Assembly (NCBI RefSeq): GCF_017814915.1
Contig: NZ_JAGIPZ010000002.1
Location: 403,084 to 467,083, forward strand
Source: Herbaspirillum sp. LeCh32-8
Lineage (GTDB): Bacteria; Pseudomonadota; Gammaproteobacteria; Burkholderiales; Burkholderiaceae_D
Direction of reading: 5' to 3'
Length of the DNA: 64,000 bases
Of the stretch, positions 42,705 through 50,831 are shown piece by piece. The translations under genes and the position numbers were made by a program. Position 1 is the stretch's first letter. Every line of letters starts with the position of its first letter. The notes beneath the pieces are model-generated. The model saw nothing but the letters and a program-made list of their open reading frames with translations. It ran no database searches and was not told the DNA's origin.

Positions 42705-44479
42705 TGCGGCCCCAGCATAAAGCGCCCGCTGGCATGCTGCCCGCCTTCGGAATGCAGGCGGAAACTCAGCGCGCTCTTGGCGGCGTCGTATTGCAGTTCC
42801 AGCGTCACGACGGCGCCGGGCACGACCACGCGCTGGAACTTCAGCGCCGCCACACCCAGAAAGCGCGGCGGCATCTCGAAGTAGCGGCGGCCCAGCAGCA
42901 GCGCCCAGTCGGTCTGCACCACGCCGGGCAGGATGGGCGAGCCGGGGAAGTGGCCCTCGAAATACAGCAGATCAGGCGGGATGCGCAGCGACAGCCGCAC
43001 TGCGTCGACGTCGCGTTGCAGCTCGGTGATGTCGGGCAGCGTGGGGCGGGGCGATGCGGCGGGGGCGGACGTTGCCGGTTCTAGCAGCGCGGTCAGCGCG
43101 GCCACGGTGATCTTGCCTTGTTGGTTCACCGGCATGGCGTCCAGGTAGCGCCACAGGCGCGGCAGCGCGATGCCTTCGATGGCGCCGGCCAGCGCCGTGC
43201 GCAAGGCGGCGTTCATGGCCGGCTTGCCGCGTTGCGCCAGTAGTTGCCGGCCGTCCGCGGTGGGCACCGCGAAGGCGGCGATGAACTGGCGCCCGCGTTT
43301 GCCCTCGTGCACCAGCACGCGCGCCTCGGCCACCAGCGGCGAGGCCAGCAGCAGGCGTTCGATCTGATCCAGCGAGATGCGTTTTTCTTCCAGCTTGACG
43401 ATGCGGTCGGCGCGGCCGTGCAGGGTGAAGCCGCGGTTGGCGCCATCGCGCATCTCGGCGCGGTCGGCCATGGCGAACCAGCCGTCGTCGGGCAGGTGCG
43501 GCGAGCGCACTTCCAGCGTGCCCTCGGCGTTCACGCGCGCGTCCACGCCGGGCATGGCCTGCCAGCGCTCTTCGCGCAGCGCCGGGTCATGGTGCGGCTG
43601 GCGCCAGGCGATGCCGCCGGTCTCCGAGCTGCCGTAGATTTCCAGCGGGCGCTGGTCGAACAGCTGCCAGGTCTGGCGCGCGGCTTCTGCCGGCAACGGA
43701 CCGCCGGAAGAAAATACCGCGCGCAGCAAGGCGGCATCGGGCAGCGTCGGTTGTTCGGGAAAACGCTTCAGGTGCGCCGGGCTGGAGAGCAGCGCCCACG
43801 GCCGCGGCGGCACCATGCGCTTCAAGTCTTCGGGGAAGAAGGCGCTTTGCGCATGCACCGCGCGTGCAGCCGGGATCGGCCACAGCACCTTGAACAGCAG
43901 GCCGTAGATATGTTGGTGCGAGACGGTGGCGACGATCTCGGCATCGTCCAGGCGATCACCGAACAGCGCCTCCAGCGTGGCGACTTCATTGGCCATCTGC
44001 GCCAGCGTCTTGGGGATGGCTTGCGCCTGGCCGGTGCTGCCGGAGGTGTAGACCACCAGGCCCGGGAAGCCGGCCGGCAGTACCGGCCAGGGGGCATCGT
44101 CACCGGCCGTCGGCGCCAGGTGCGACTCGCTCAGGCGCAGCGGCTGCCAGGCCGCGTCGATATCGCCGACCAGGCCGTCGACTTCGCCTTGCAGGGCGCA
44201 GCAGGTGTCGGGCAGGGCGTCACTGGGCAGGTAGACCGTCTTGCCGGCCAGCCAGGCGCCGAACAGGGCCGCGGCGAAATGCAGGGAGTCCGTATGGAAC
44301 AGCGCGAAGCGGCGTCCCGCGCTGGACTCCAGCAACCGGCGCCAGCCGAGGATCTCGCGACGGAACTGCGCGTTGCTCACGCTTGCGCCGTCGCGCCAGC
44401 CGATGACGTGCTCGGCGGGGAAATGTTGGAAGGGCAGTTGCAGCAAGTTCAGCGGCGTCGCGCCGCCCGCCTCACGCAT
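42701..44479 (-). CDS. AMP-dependent acyl ligase fused to a FabZ/ApeI-type dehydratase
   Basis: 592 residues in two parts. Residues about 15-460 are an adenylating ligase: P-loop YTSGSTG (144-150), LEIYGSSETGGIAWR, and GRADRIVKLEEKRIS. Residues about 480-592 are a hotdog dehydratase with FEGHFPGSPILPGV (507-520, catalytic His510). A Pro/Ala-rich linker (about 455-478) separates them. The ligase would activate the aromatic starter and load an ACP; the fused dehydratase would act on 3-hydroxyacyl-ACP. These functions are on separate proteins (ApeH and ApeI) in the E. coli system as I recall it. The start overlaps the membrane-protein stop by 8 bases. Confidence 0.88.
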   Translation of the reverse strand: MREAGGATPLNLLQLPFQHFPAEHVIGWRDGASVSNAQFRREILGWRRLLESSAGRRFALFHTDSLHFAAALFGAWLAGKTVYLPSDALPDTCCALQGEVDGLVGDIDAAWQPLRLSESHLAPTAGDDAPWPVLPAGFPGLVVYTSGSTGQAQAIPKTLAQMANEVATLEALFGDRLDDAEIVATVSHQHIYGLLFKVLWPIPAARAVHAQSAFFPEDLKRMVPPRPWALLSSPAHLKRFPEQPTLPDAALLRAVFSSGGPLPAEAARQTWQLFDQRPLEIYGSSETGGIAWRQPHHDPALREERWQAMPGVDARVNAEGTLEVRSPHLPDDGWFAMADRAEMRDGANRGFTLHGRADRIVKLEEKRISLDQIERLLLASPLVAEARVLVHEGKRGRQFIAAFAVPTADGRQLLAQRGKPAMNAALRTALAGAIEGIALPRLWRYLDAMPVNQQGKITVAALTALLEPATSAPAASPRPTLPDITELQRDVDAVRLSLRIPPDLLYFEGHFPGSPILPGVVQTDWALLLGRRYFEMPPRFLGVAALKFQRVVVPGAVVTLELQYDAAKSALSFRLHSEGGQHASGRFMLGPQ

Positions 44480-45032
44480 GATGGCGGCGCCGCACGTGCA
44501 GGCGCACCAGGTATTCGCCGGCGAACAGCACGCCCATGGCGACATAGGAAATCACGCCGGTGTACATCGACCACACCGCAGGCGAGGCCCACAGCGCGGT
44601 GGCGAAGGCGATGGCGCCGTTGGCGGCGAAGAACACGCACCATACCTGCGTCACGCGGCGGGTATAGGCGATCGCGAAGGGCGGCAACTCCGGGTCACGC
44701 AGGCGCGCCAGGCGCTCGATCATGGACGGCGGATTCAGCAGGCTGTAGCCGAACAGCGCCAGCATGCCGATGCTGATGGCGACCGGATAGAGCTTGAGCG
44801 GCAGCAGCGCGTTCCAGTACAGCGCCGGCGCGGCCAGCGCCAGCGCGGCGATACCGGTCCAACGCACATGGCGGGAGAGGCGGCGCGAGGTCAGCAGCCG
44901 CACGCCGCCGATGGCCAGCAGCAGCAGCGCCAGCTGGCGAGGCTCCAGCCGGCCGTGCGCGCTCCAGATCAGCAGCGGATAAAGCAGGATCAGCAGCGTG
45001 CCGAGCAGGGTCGACAGCTCAGGCCTTTTCAT
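44472..45032 (-). CDS. COG4648-type integral membrane protein of the aryl polyene cluster
   Basis: 186-residue protein, mostly hydrophobic, with about six helices (LGTLLILLYPLLIW, LALLLLAIGGVRLL, TGIAALALAAPALYWN, YPVAISIGMLALFGYSLL and two in the C-terminal half). The central loop LNPPSMIERLARLRDPELPP is the conserved region of this family, which is found almost only in aryl polyene clusters. Function unknown. Overlaps the first ACP gene by 14 bases. Confidence 0.82.
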   Translation of the reverse strand: MKRPELSTLLGTLLILLYPLLIWSAHGRLEPRQLALLLLAIGGVRLLTSRRLSRHVRWTGIAALALAAPALYWNALLPLKLYPVAISIGMLALFGYSLLNPPSMIERLARLRDPELPPFAIAYTRRVTQVWCVFFAANGAIAFATALWASPAVWSMYTGVISYVAMGVLFAGEYLVRLHVRRRHHA

Positions 45033-45300
45033 CCGTACCCATCAGCGTGGCCAGCACGTCGACCACGTCCTGCACGGTGCGCACGGTACGGAAGACGTCC
45101 GGCTGGATGCGCTTGCCGGTCATCTGATTGAGCTTGACCACGATGTCGACGGCGTCGATGCTGTCGATGTCGAGGTCGGTGTAGAGGTTGGACTGAGGCG
45201 TGATCGCAGCCTTGTCGAGCTCGAACATCTCATGCAGCATGTCGACGATCCAGGAGTAGATCTCGTCCTTGTTCATGGTGGGGGCCAAAGTGGTCATCAT
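45019..45300 (-). CDS. Acyl carrier protein (aryl polyene), first copy
   Basis: 93 residues; the phosphopantetheine site is DIDSIDA with Ser47. Acidic helical protein with the expected four-helix pattern. It precedes the membrane-protein gene and follows the second ACP by 26 bases. AAAGG lies 5-8 bases before the twin ATGs. Substrate for the distal phosphopantetheinyl transferase. Confidence 0.9.
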   Translation of the reverse strand: MMTTLAPTMNKDEIYSWIVDMLHEMFELDKAAITPQSNLYTDLDIDSIDAVDIVVKLNQMTGKRIQPDVFRTVRTVQDVVDVLATLMGTDEKA

Positions 45301-45326
45301 GAGCCTTTATTTGTTTCTCGTTGCCG

Positions 45327-45584
45327 TTATTGCTTGTGGCTGGCGACCAGCGCCGCCAGCGCCTGTACCGAAGCGAAATGCTTGCGGGTTTCTTCCGAAT
45401 TTGCCGACAGCGTGATGCCGTAGCGTTTTTGCAGCGCCACGCCCAGTTCCAGCGCGTCGATCGAGTCCAGTCCCAGTCCTTCGCCGAAAAGCGGCGCGGC
45501 GCTGTCGATGTCAGCAGGGCCGATGTCTTCCAGTTCCAGAACCTCGATGATCAGTTCCTTGATTTCTTCTTCGAGCTTTTGCAT
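45327..45584 (-). CDS. Acyl carrier protein (aryl polyene), second copy
   Basis: 85 residues; attachment site GLDSIDALELG with Ser41. It is clearly different in sequence from the other carrier in the cluster, so the two may serve different stages (starter loading against elongation). It begins 3 bases after the acyltransferase stop. Confidence 0.9.
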   Translation of the reverse strand: MQKLEEEIKELIIEVLELEDIGPADIDSAAPLFGEGLGLDSIDALELGVALQKRYGITLSANSEETRKHFASVQALAALVASHKQ

Positions 45585-45587
45585 CGA

Positions 45588-46388
45588 CTAGCTTTCTTTC
45601 ATGAAGTGCTGTTGCAGGTAAGTGGTCAGCTGGCGCGCGGCCAGTGTCGGGTTGTCGGCGCACGCCGGCGCATCGGCGCCGATGGCGTGATCGATGTGGA
45701 TGTCCTGGCCGATCTGCACGGAAAACAGCGGGATCGTGTCCGGCACGTCCCACCATTTCTCGCCCTTGCTCAGCGTGAGCGGGGTGCAGCGGATGTATAC
45801 CGGCGTGATCGGGCATTCGCCGCGCACCGCGACGTTGGCCGCGCCGCGCTTGAAGGTCATGTTGCCGTCGATGGGCGTGCGCGTGCCTTCCGGGAAGATG
45901 ATCAGGTTGCCGCCGCCGCGGATGGAGTCGATGCAATCGTCGATCAGGTCCGGGCCCTGCTCGTTGCTGATGTAGCCGGCCGCACGGATCGGCCCGCGCG
46001 TGAAAGGATTGCGCCACAGCGCATTCTTGACGATGCAGTCGGCATGCTGCACGAAGGCCATCAGCAGCACGGTGTCGATCAGTGTGGGGTGATTGGCCAG
46101 AATCAGCAGGCCACGACGGCGCAGGCGCTCCAGTCCGGAGATTTCATAACGGATCACGCCCAGCGCGCGCATCATCTCGACGAAGCTGCGAAAAGCCAGG
46201 CGAATCACCTGGCGCGCCAGCAGCACGCGGCGCCGACGGTCGCGTACGGCCAGGTCCAGCAGGGGAAAGACGATCAGGCGCAGCATCAGTCCGCCCAGGC
46301 CGAACATGGCGAAGGAAAAGCCGGTGCCGGCCACGCGCCAGCCGCGGTTGAGGCGTTTGCCGAGCTGCTTGGTGGTGCGCTCAATCAT
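45588..46388 (-). CDS. PlsC-type 1-acylglycerol-3-phosphate acyltransferase
   Basis: 266-residue membrane acyltransferase. HX4D motif NHPTLID (His100, Asp105) and the acyl-acceptor motif FPEGTRT (about 165-171). An N-terminal hydrophobic region (20-48) anchors it. Probably acylates the glycerolipid or glycolipid part of the pigment. Overlaps the half-ketosynthase stop by 8 bases. Confidence 0.88.
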   Translation of the reverse strand: MIERTTKQLGKRLNRGWRVAGTGFSFAMFGLGGLMLRLIVFPLLDLAVRDRRRRVLLARQVIRLAFRSFVEMMRALGVIRYEISGLERLRRRGLLILANHPTLIDTVLLMAFVQHADCIVKNALWRNPFTRGPIRAAGYISNEQGPDLIDDCIDSIRGGGNLIIFPEGTRTPIDGNMTFKRGAANVAVRGECPITPVYIRCTPLTLSKGEKWWDVPDTIPLFSVQIGQDIHIDHAIGADAPACADNPTLAARQLTTYLQQHFMKES

Positions 46389-47145
46389 GGCGCATCCAGT
46401 GCCAGCGGCGGCCGTCGGCCTGGCGCACCATGCCGTCCCGGTCGCGGGCAAGGAAAAAACGCAGCACGTCGATGCCGCCGGGAGCGGCGTCGGGCACGGC
46501 CGTCTGGCCGGCTTCGGCAGCGCTCCACTGCAGAGACAGGGTGGGCAGCGGGCCGTCCTCGTCGGCGGCCTGCATCAGCCAGGCCCAACCGAAGGGCTGC
46601 TCGCGGCAGTCGGCGTAGTCTTCAAACGCCTCGGGCAGCGGGCCGTCGGCCGCCACCAGCAGCACCTGCGGGGCGCCGTCGGCCAGCAGGCCGCAGGCCT
46701 CGATCACGGCGTGTTCGACGGTGCTGTGGCCGGCGGCGATGGCGATGCTGTTGCCGCGCGCGCGGCGTGCGATGGAAAACAGGCCGGCGTTGGCGTTGTG
46801 CACCGACAGGCTGAACGCGGTCGGCGACAACGTGGTCCCGTTGGACAACTCCTCAAGCAACTCGACCGAACGCGAGCATTCGCCGTGGCGCGAGGCAAAT
46901 ACAACGGGGGTGTCTTCGGCGATGCCGTGCGCAGGCAGGGCGGCATAGGCGGCTTCCAGGGCGATCTTGCCGGTCGCGCTGGCGCGACGGCGCAGCATGG
47001 GCGGCATGGCTTTGACCGCCGGTTCTCCCGAACCGGCTGCCGACAGATTGCCGCTGACCCATTGCTGCCAGGCTTCTGCGGAATCGATTCCCGGAACCCA
47101 TGCCGCATGCGATGCAACAGTAAAACTGACATCCCCAAAAAGCAT
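46381..47145 (-). CDS. Chain-length-factor-like ketosynthase, N-terminal half only
   Basis: 254-residue protein corresponding to the N-terminal half of a ketosynthase. The nucleophile region reads AFSLSVHNANAGLFSIARR, with no Cys, so it cannot condense on its own. This short family is the usual first gene of aryl polyene clusters, where it pairs with a full ketosynthase and sets chain length. It is the first gene of the about 18-kb operon; the 341-base region before it is AT-rich and probably holds the promoter. Confidence 0.85.
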   Translation of the reverse strand: MLFGDVSFTVASHAAWVPGIDSAEAWQQWVSGNLSAAGSGEPAVKAMPPMLRRRASATGKIALEAAYAALPAHGIAEDTPVVFASRHGECSRSVELLEELSNGTTLSPTAFSLSVHNANAGLFSIARRARGNSIAIAAGHSTVEHAVIEACGLLADGAPQVLLVAADGPLPEAFEDYADCREQPFGWAWLMQAADEDGPLPTLSLQWSAAEAGQTAVPDAAPGGIDVLRFFLARDRDGMVRQADGRRWHWMRHD

Positions 47146-47486
47146 ATCTTCAAAAAGCGGCGAGGCTTTTGTCTTAGCTGTAATTCATTGGCCGGATCCA
47201 TCCTCCCTCATGCGAACCGTTTTTTGACGAGAGATTCTGCAGCAGAGGCCCCCAGCCCGTTTTTGTTGTTGATGTACGGGCCGAATCCGGTGGCGAAAAA
47301 GTTAAATTTTGTAAGCGGGAATGGTACGACAAAACACCTGAATAAACACGAATTTACACTGAAAACTCAGGCCAAAAAAAAGGCAGGAACGAGATTATCG
47401 TACCCACCTGATTTTTGTTGTCCGCGCGAGACGATAACGTCCAGCGCCAAACGATTGTCTGCAGCCATTGCTTATGCAATTTTTGC
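47146..47486. other. Upstream region of the aryl polyene operon
   Basis: 341 bases without a gene. The stretch about 47270-47400 is markedly AT-rich (AAAGTTAAATTTTG, AATAAACACGAATTTACACTG), unlike the surrounding GC-rich DNA. It is the likely promoter and regulatory zone of the minus-strand cluster. I found no convincing -35/-10 pair with correct spacing and no clear palindrome. The tRNA-Leu ends at its right edge and its transcription may enter this zone. Confidence 0.5.
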
Positions 47487-47571
47487 TGGTGCCGGGAGCC
47501 GGAATCGAACCGGCACGCCTTGCGGCGCGGGATTTTGAGTCCCGTGCGTCTACCTATTCCGCCATCCCGGC
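47487..47571 (-). tRNA. tRNA-Leu (anticodon CAA)
   Basis: 85 bases including an encoded CCA end (47489-47487). Acceptor stem GCCGGGA pairs with TCCCGGC; the anticodon loop in GGGACTCAAAATCCC gives CAA (plus-strand 47537-47535). A long variable arm follows, as expected for Leu, and the T loop GGTTCGATTCC is canonical. It reads UUG codons. Confidence 0.93.
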
Positions 47572-47640
47572 AACGCAAGCCGAACATTATGACGCGTTTT
47601 GCCACTGCGAGCAAGAGGTGCGGCCATCGGCCGCCGGGGA

Positions 47641-48084
47641 TTATTTGCCGCAGACGGCCTCGATGGCGCGTTCGCCGGTCGAGCCGGGGATGGGGTCTTG
47701 CAGCTTCACGTCCGCATAGGCCAGCTGGGGCGCCAGCAGCAACTGGCCCTTGCCGTCCGGCTGGGCGTACATCTTGCGGCTGCCGAAGCCGAGCTGGCGA
47801 TTGTTGCAGTCGAAATAGGCGGTCGAGACTTCCGACGAGTAGTAGGTCTTGCTGCCCTGGCCCATCAGCAATTGCGGCCGGGTCCAGTTCAGCAGGATCT
47901 GCGCCTGGCGGATGCTGCGGGTGACGACGATGCTGTTCTTGTCGACGAAGAAGCTGCCGATGGTGTTGTCGCCCAGCGGCGACCATTCCGCATGCGCGGA
48001 GGCGGCGACGCAACACAGCGCCAGCGCGGTCGCCATGCGTGCCGACGCGCGCAGGACGGAGGAGGGGGAAATCTGTACATCCAT
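47641..48084 (-). CDS. Secreted protein, surface-adhesin E-like
   Basis: 147 residues with an N-terminal signal peptide (ALALCCVAASAHA, then EWSPLG). The mature domain resembles the adhesin E family: FFVDKNSIVV, a YFDCNNRQLGFG Cys loop, and IEAVCGK with a second Cys at the C-terminus likely to form a disulfide. Many members are of unknown function. Start chosen at ATG 48084; an in-frame ATG at 48123 would add 13 residues. It is about 70 bases upstream of the tRNA on the same strand. Confidence 0.7.
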   Translation of the reverse strand: MDVQISPSSVLRASARMATALALCCVAASAHAEWSPLGDNTIGSFFVDKNSIVVTRSIRQAQILLNWTRPQLLMGQGSKTYYSSEVSTAYFDCNNRQLGFGSRKMYAQPDGKGQLLLAPQLAYADVKLQDPIPGSTGERAIEAVCGK

Positions 48085-48122
48085 ATCGGCAGAGTGCGCC
48101 GCGATCACCGGGTGCGACGGCA

Positions 48123-48308
48123 TCAGCTGAACATCACGGCCAGCATGGCCACGTCGTCTTCCAGCAGCAGCGCCAGCGTGACACCCCAGAACAGCGTTTC
48201 CGCCGCCAACAGGTGCCACGTGCGCTGCAGGTTCGAATGCTTGTTCAACACCGGGATCGCGAAAGTTTGAGTTGCAGCAATCCTAACATGCGCGCGACGA
48301 ACGGTCAT
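48123..48308 (-). CDS. Possible small hydrophobic protein
   Basis: 61 residues beginning MTVRRAHVRIAATQTFAIPV and ending in one hydrophobic stretch (LFWGVTLALLLEDDVAMLAVM). No recognisable family and no good ribosome site. It fills a gap of about 270 bases between the TRAP binding protein and the adhesin-E-like gene. It could be a membrane miniprotein or chance coding; I lean slightly against it. Confidence 0.3.
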   Translation of the reverse strand: MTVRRAHVRIAATQTFAIPVLNKHSNLQRTWHLLAAETLFWGVTLALLLEDDVAMLAVMFS

Positions 48309-48355
48309 CGCACGCGGCGGCGGGGCGGCCCGCCGCCGCTGCGCTGCCGCCAGGC

Positions 48356-49375
48356 TTACTTCAGTCCGGCCGGGTCGCGCCCGATGGTGGTGAAGATCTC
48401 CGTCATCAGTTCCTTGCCCACGCGCTTTTCCATCTCGTGATAGACCGGCGCCTGTGCCTTGCGCCATTCGTCCTTGTCCTGCGCGGTCATGGTCAGGATC
48501 TTGGTCTTGCCGGTCTGGCGGATTTCCTCCAGGGCGTCGTCGTTTTCCTTTTTCGAATTGCTGTTGAAGTAGGTGGTGGTGTCCGTGACAGCCTGGTCCA
48601 TGATGGGACGGAGGTCGGCCGGCAGCGCATCCCAGAAGCGCTTGTTGGCGATCAGCACGTAGCCGTGGTAGCCGTGTTCGGAGACCGTCAGGAATTTTTG
48701 CACCTCATAGAACTTGGAGGTGCTGACGATGGACGGCGGATTTTCCTGGCCGTCCACCACGCCGGTCTGCAGGCCCTGGTACACCTCGGCGAACGCCATC
48801 ACCTGCGGCAGCGCACCCACCGCGCGGGTGCGCGCGTCGATCACCTTGGAGGACTGGATGCGGATCTTCATGCCCTTGATGTCGCCCGGCTTGACGATGG
48901 GACGGTTGGAGGTCCAGTCGAGGAAGCCGCTGTCCAGCATGGCCAGGCCGGTGATGCCTTTGCTGTCGAGCTTCTTGAGCAGCTTGTGGCCGATCGGGCC
49001 TTGCGTGACCTTCTGCGCCTGCTCCATGTTATCAAACAGATAGGGCAGGTCGAACACCTCGAACTCGCGCACGCCGATCGGGCCGAACTTGCCGAAGGTC
49101 GGGGCCAGCATCTGCACCGAGCCCAGCTGCAGCGCCTCCAGCTCTTCCTTGTCCTTGTAGAGCTGGCTGTTGGCGTAGACCTCCACCTTCACGCGGCCCT
49201 GCGTGCGTTCTTCCACGATCTTCTTGAAATACTCGGCGGCCTTGCCCTTGGAGGTGTTGGTCGCCACCACATGGCTGAACTTGATGACGATGGGTTGTTG
49301 GGCGAGGGCGGAGCCGGCGCCCACGGCCAGCTGTGCAAGCAGGGCGAGCGCGCCCAGGGTCTTCCAGGACTTCAT
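48356..49375 (-). CDS. TRAP transporter solute-binding protein (DctP family), orphan
   Basis: Periplasmic dicarboxylate-type binding protein, 339 residues. Signal peptide ends GAGSALA; then IVIKFSHVVATNTSKGKAAE, the ligand-carboxylate Arg in GMKIRIQSSKVID, and VDGQENPPS, all typical of DctP. ATG 49375 has AAGGAG 6 bases upstream. No DctQ or DctM membrane gene is adjacent, so the transporter partner must be elsewhere. The next gene upstream is a tartrate/D-malate dehydrogenase, suggesting C4 hydroxy-acid uptake. Confidence 0.9.
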   Translation of the reverse strand: MKSWKTLGALALLAQLAVGAGSALAQQPIVIKFSHVVATNTSKGKAAEYFKKIVEERTQGRVKVEVYANSQLYKDKEELEALQLGSVQMLAPTFGKFGPIGVREFEVFDLPYLFDNMEQAQKVTQGPIGHKLLKKLDSKGITGLAMLDSGFLDWTSNRPIVKPGDIKGMKIRIQSSKVIDARTRAVGALPQVMAFAEVYQGLQTGVVDGQENPPSIVSTSKFYEVQKFLTVSEHGYHGYVLIANKRFWDALPADLRPIMDQAVTDTTTYFNSNSKKENDDALEEIRQTGKTKILTMTAQDKDEWRKAQAPVYHEMEKRVGKELMTEIFTTIGRDPAGLK

Positions 49376-49528
49376 CTTTGTCTCCTTCGTTATTGTCATG
49401 GCGGCACGGCGCCGCCTGCGGGCCTGCAATGCTGCTGCTCCGCTCTGCGGCGGATGCGTGAACAATAGGGTGATGACGGGATGCTGCGTATTGCCTGATG
49501 TTGCCGGATGTTGCCTGCTGCGGTGGGG

Positions 49529-49550
49529 CCGGCGGGCGCGAGCCCGCCGG
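49529..49550. terminator. GC hairpin without T-run between ttuC and the TRAP gene
   Basis: A 9-base perfect stem (49529-49537 with 49542-49550) and a GCGA loop. It lacks a T-run, so it may only slow transcription or protect RNA ends. Confidence 0.35.
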
Positions 49551-49594
49551 TGAAGCGGCGGCCGGGAAGCCGCCTGGAGTGTGTTGCCGTCGGC

Positions 49595-50674
49595 TCAGAT
49601 CGCCGCGGCGATCGCCTTGCCGACGGTGGTGGTGTCGCCCTTGCCGCCCAGGTCAGGCGTCTTGGGGCCGTCCACCAGTACGCGTTCCACCGCGGCCAGG
49701 ATGGCGTCGTGCGCCTGCTTGTACTTGGCGTCGCCGTTGCCGAGGAAGTCCAGCATCATCGCGCCCGACCAGATGGTGGCGATGGGGTTGGCGATGTTCC
49801 TGCCGAAGATGTCCGGCGCCGAGCCGTGCACCGGCTCGAACAGCGAAGGCAGTTCGCGCGAGGGGTTGATGTTGGCCGACGGCGCGATGCCGATGGTGCC
49901 GGCGCAGGCCGGGCCGAGGTCGGACAGGATGTCGCCGAACAGGTTGGAGGCCACCACCACGTCGAAGCGATCCGGGTTCAGCACGAAGTGCGCGGTGAGG
50001 ATGTCGATGTGGTACTTGTCGCGCTTCACGTCCGGATACTGCTTGCCCATGGCTTCCACGCGCTCGTCCCAATAGGGCATGGTGATGGCGATGCCGTTGG
50101 ACTTGGTGGCCGAGGTCAGGTGCTTCTTGGGACGGCTTTGCGCCAGGTCGTAGGCGAACTTCAGGATGCGGTCGGTGCCCTTGCGGGTGAACACCGATTC
50201 CTGGATCACGGTCTCGCGCTCGGTGCCCTCATACATGCGGCCGCCGATGGAGGAATATTCGCCTTCGGTGTTTTCGCGCACCACGTAGAAGTCGATGTCG
50301 CCGGGCTTGCGGTTGGCCAACGGGCAGGGCACGCCGGGCATCAGGCGCACCGGACGCAGGTTGACATAGAGGTCGAACTCGCGGCGGAACTTCAGCAGCG
50401 AGCCCCACAGCGAGACGTGGTCAGGCACCGTGGCCGGCCAGCCGACCGCGCCGAAGAAGATGGCTTCAAAGCCTTTCAACTGGTCGAACCAGTCGTCCGG
50501 CATCATCTTGCCGTGTTTTTCGTAATAGCCGCAGTGGGCCCAGTCGAAGTGGGTGTACTCGATCTCGATGCCGAACTTCTTGCTGGCGGCCTCGACCGCG
50601 CGCAGGCCTTCGGGAATCACTTCCTGGCCGATGCCGTCGCCGGCGATGACTGCTACCTTGTGCTTGTTTGCCAT
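49595..50674 (-). CDS. ttuC: Tartrate dehydrogenase / D-malate dehydrogenase (decarboxylating)
   Basis: 359-residue NAD- and metal-dependent beta-decarboxylating dehydrogenase. Landmarks are VAVIAGDGIGQEVIPEG, FYVVRENTEGEYSS (substrate Arg), TSATKSNGIAITMPYWDERV and the metal Asp cluster ASNLFGDILSDLGPACAGT. It oxidises tartrate or D-malate; the two activities overlap in this family and cannot be separated by eye. AGGAG lies before the ATG at 50674. A DmlR-type LysR regulator is encoded 1.3 kb away, separated by an unrelated mutarotase gene. Confidence 0.9.
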   Translation of the reverse strand: MANKHKVAVIAGDGIGQEVIPEGLRAVEAASKKFGIEIEYTHFDWAHCGYYEKHGKMMPDDWFDQLKGFEAIFFGAVGWPATVPDHVSLWGSLLKFRREFDLYVNLRPVRLMPGVPCPLANRKPGDIDFYVVRENTEGEYSSIGGRMYEGTERETVIQESVFTRKGTDRILKFAYDLAQSRPKKHLTSATKSNGIAITMPYWDERVEAMGKQYPDVKRDKYHIDILTAHFVLNPDRFDVVVASNLFGDILSDLGPACAGTIGIAPSANINPSRELPSLFEPVHGSAPDIFGRNIANPIATIWSGAMMLDFLGNGDAKYKQAHDAILAAVERVLVDGPKTPDLGGKGDTTTVGKAIAAAI

Positions 50675-50738
50675 GCGTCTTTCTCCTCGATGATGCGGCG
50701 CCTTGGCTGACGGAGTCTGGCGGCGCCTGTCGGAAGAA

Positions 50739-50776
50739 GATCATAAACGCAATCGCGCGGCGATCATGCACGCAAT
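50739..50776. repeat. Two 15-base direct repeats in the ttuC promoter region
   Basis: GATCATAAACGCAAT (50739-50753) and GATCATGCACGCAAT (50762-50776) match at 13 of 15 bases, with 23-base spacing (about two helical turns). Position upstream of ttuC suggests an activator or repressor site. Confidence 0.5.
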
Positions 50777-50791
50777 GGTGGTTCCATGAAA

Positions 50792-50802
50792 CACGATTCG
50801 TG
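50792..50802. promoter_or_regulatory. Palindrome upstream of ttuC, candidate LysR site
   Basis: CACGA-T-TCGTG is a perfect 5+5 palindrome about 120 bases upstream of the ttuC ATG. Size and position suit a LysR-type recognition site for the DmlR-like protein, but no binding data exist. Confidence 0.4.
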
Positions 50803-50831
50803 AATAATTGAGACGTGAAGCCAAGACGTGA

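Noticed and set aside
47487..47571. Genomic island at the tRNA-Leu
   Set aside because: No integrase, transposase or duplicated tRNA end was seen beside it.
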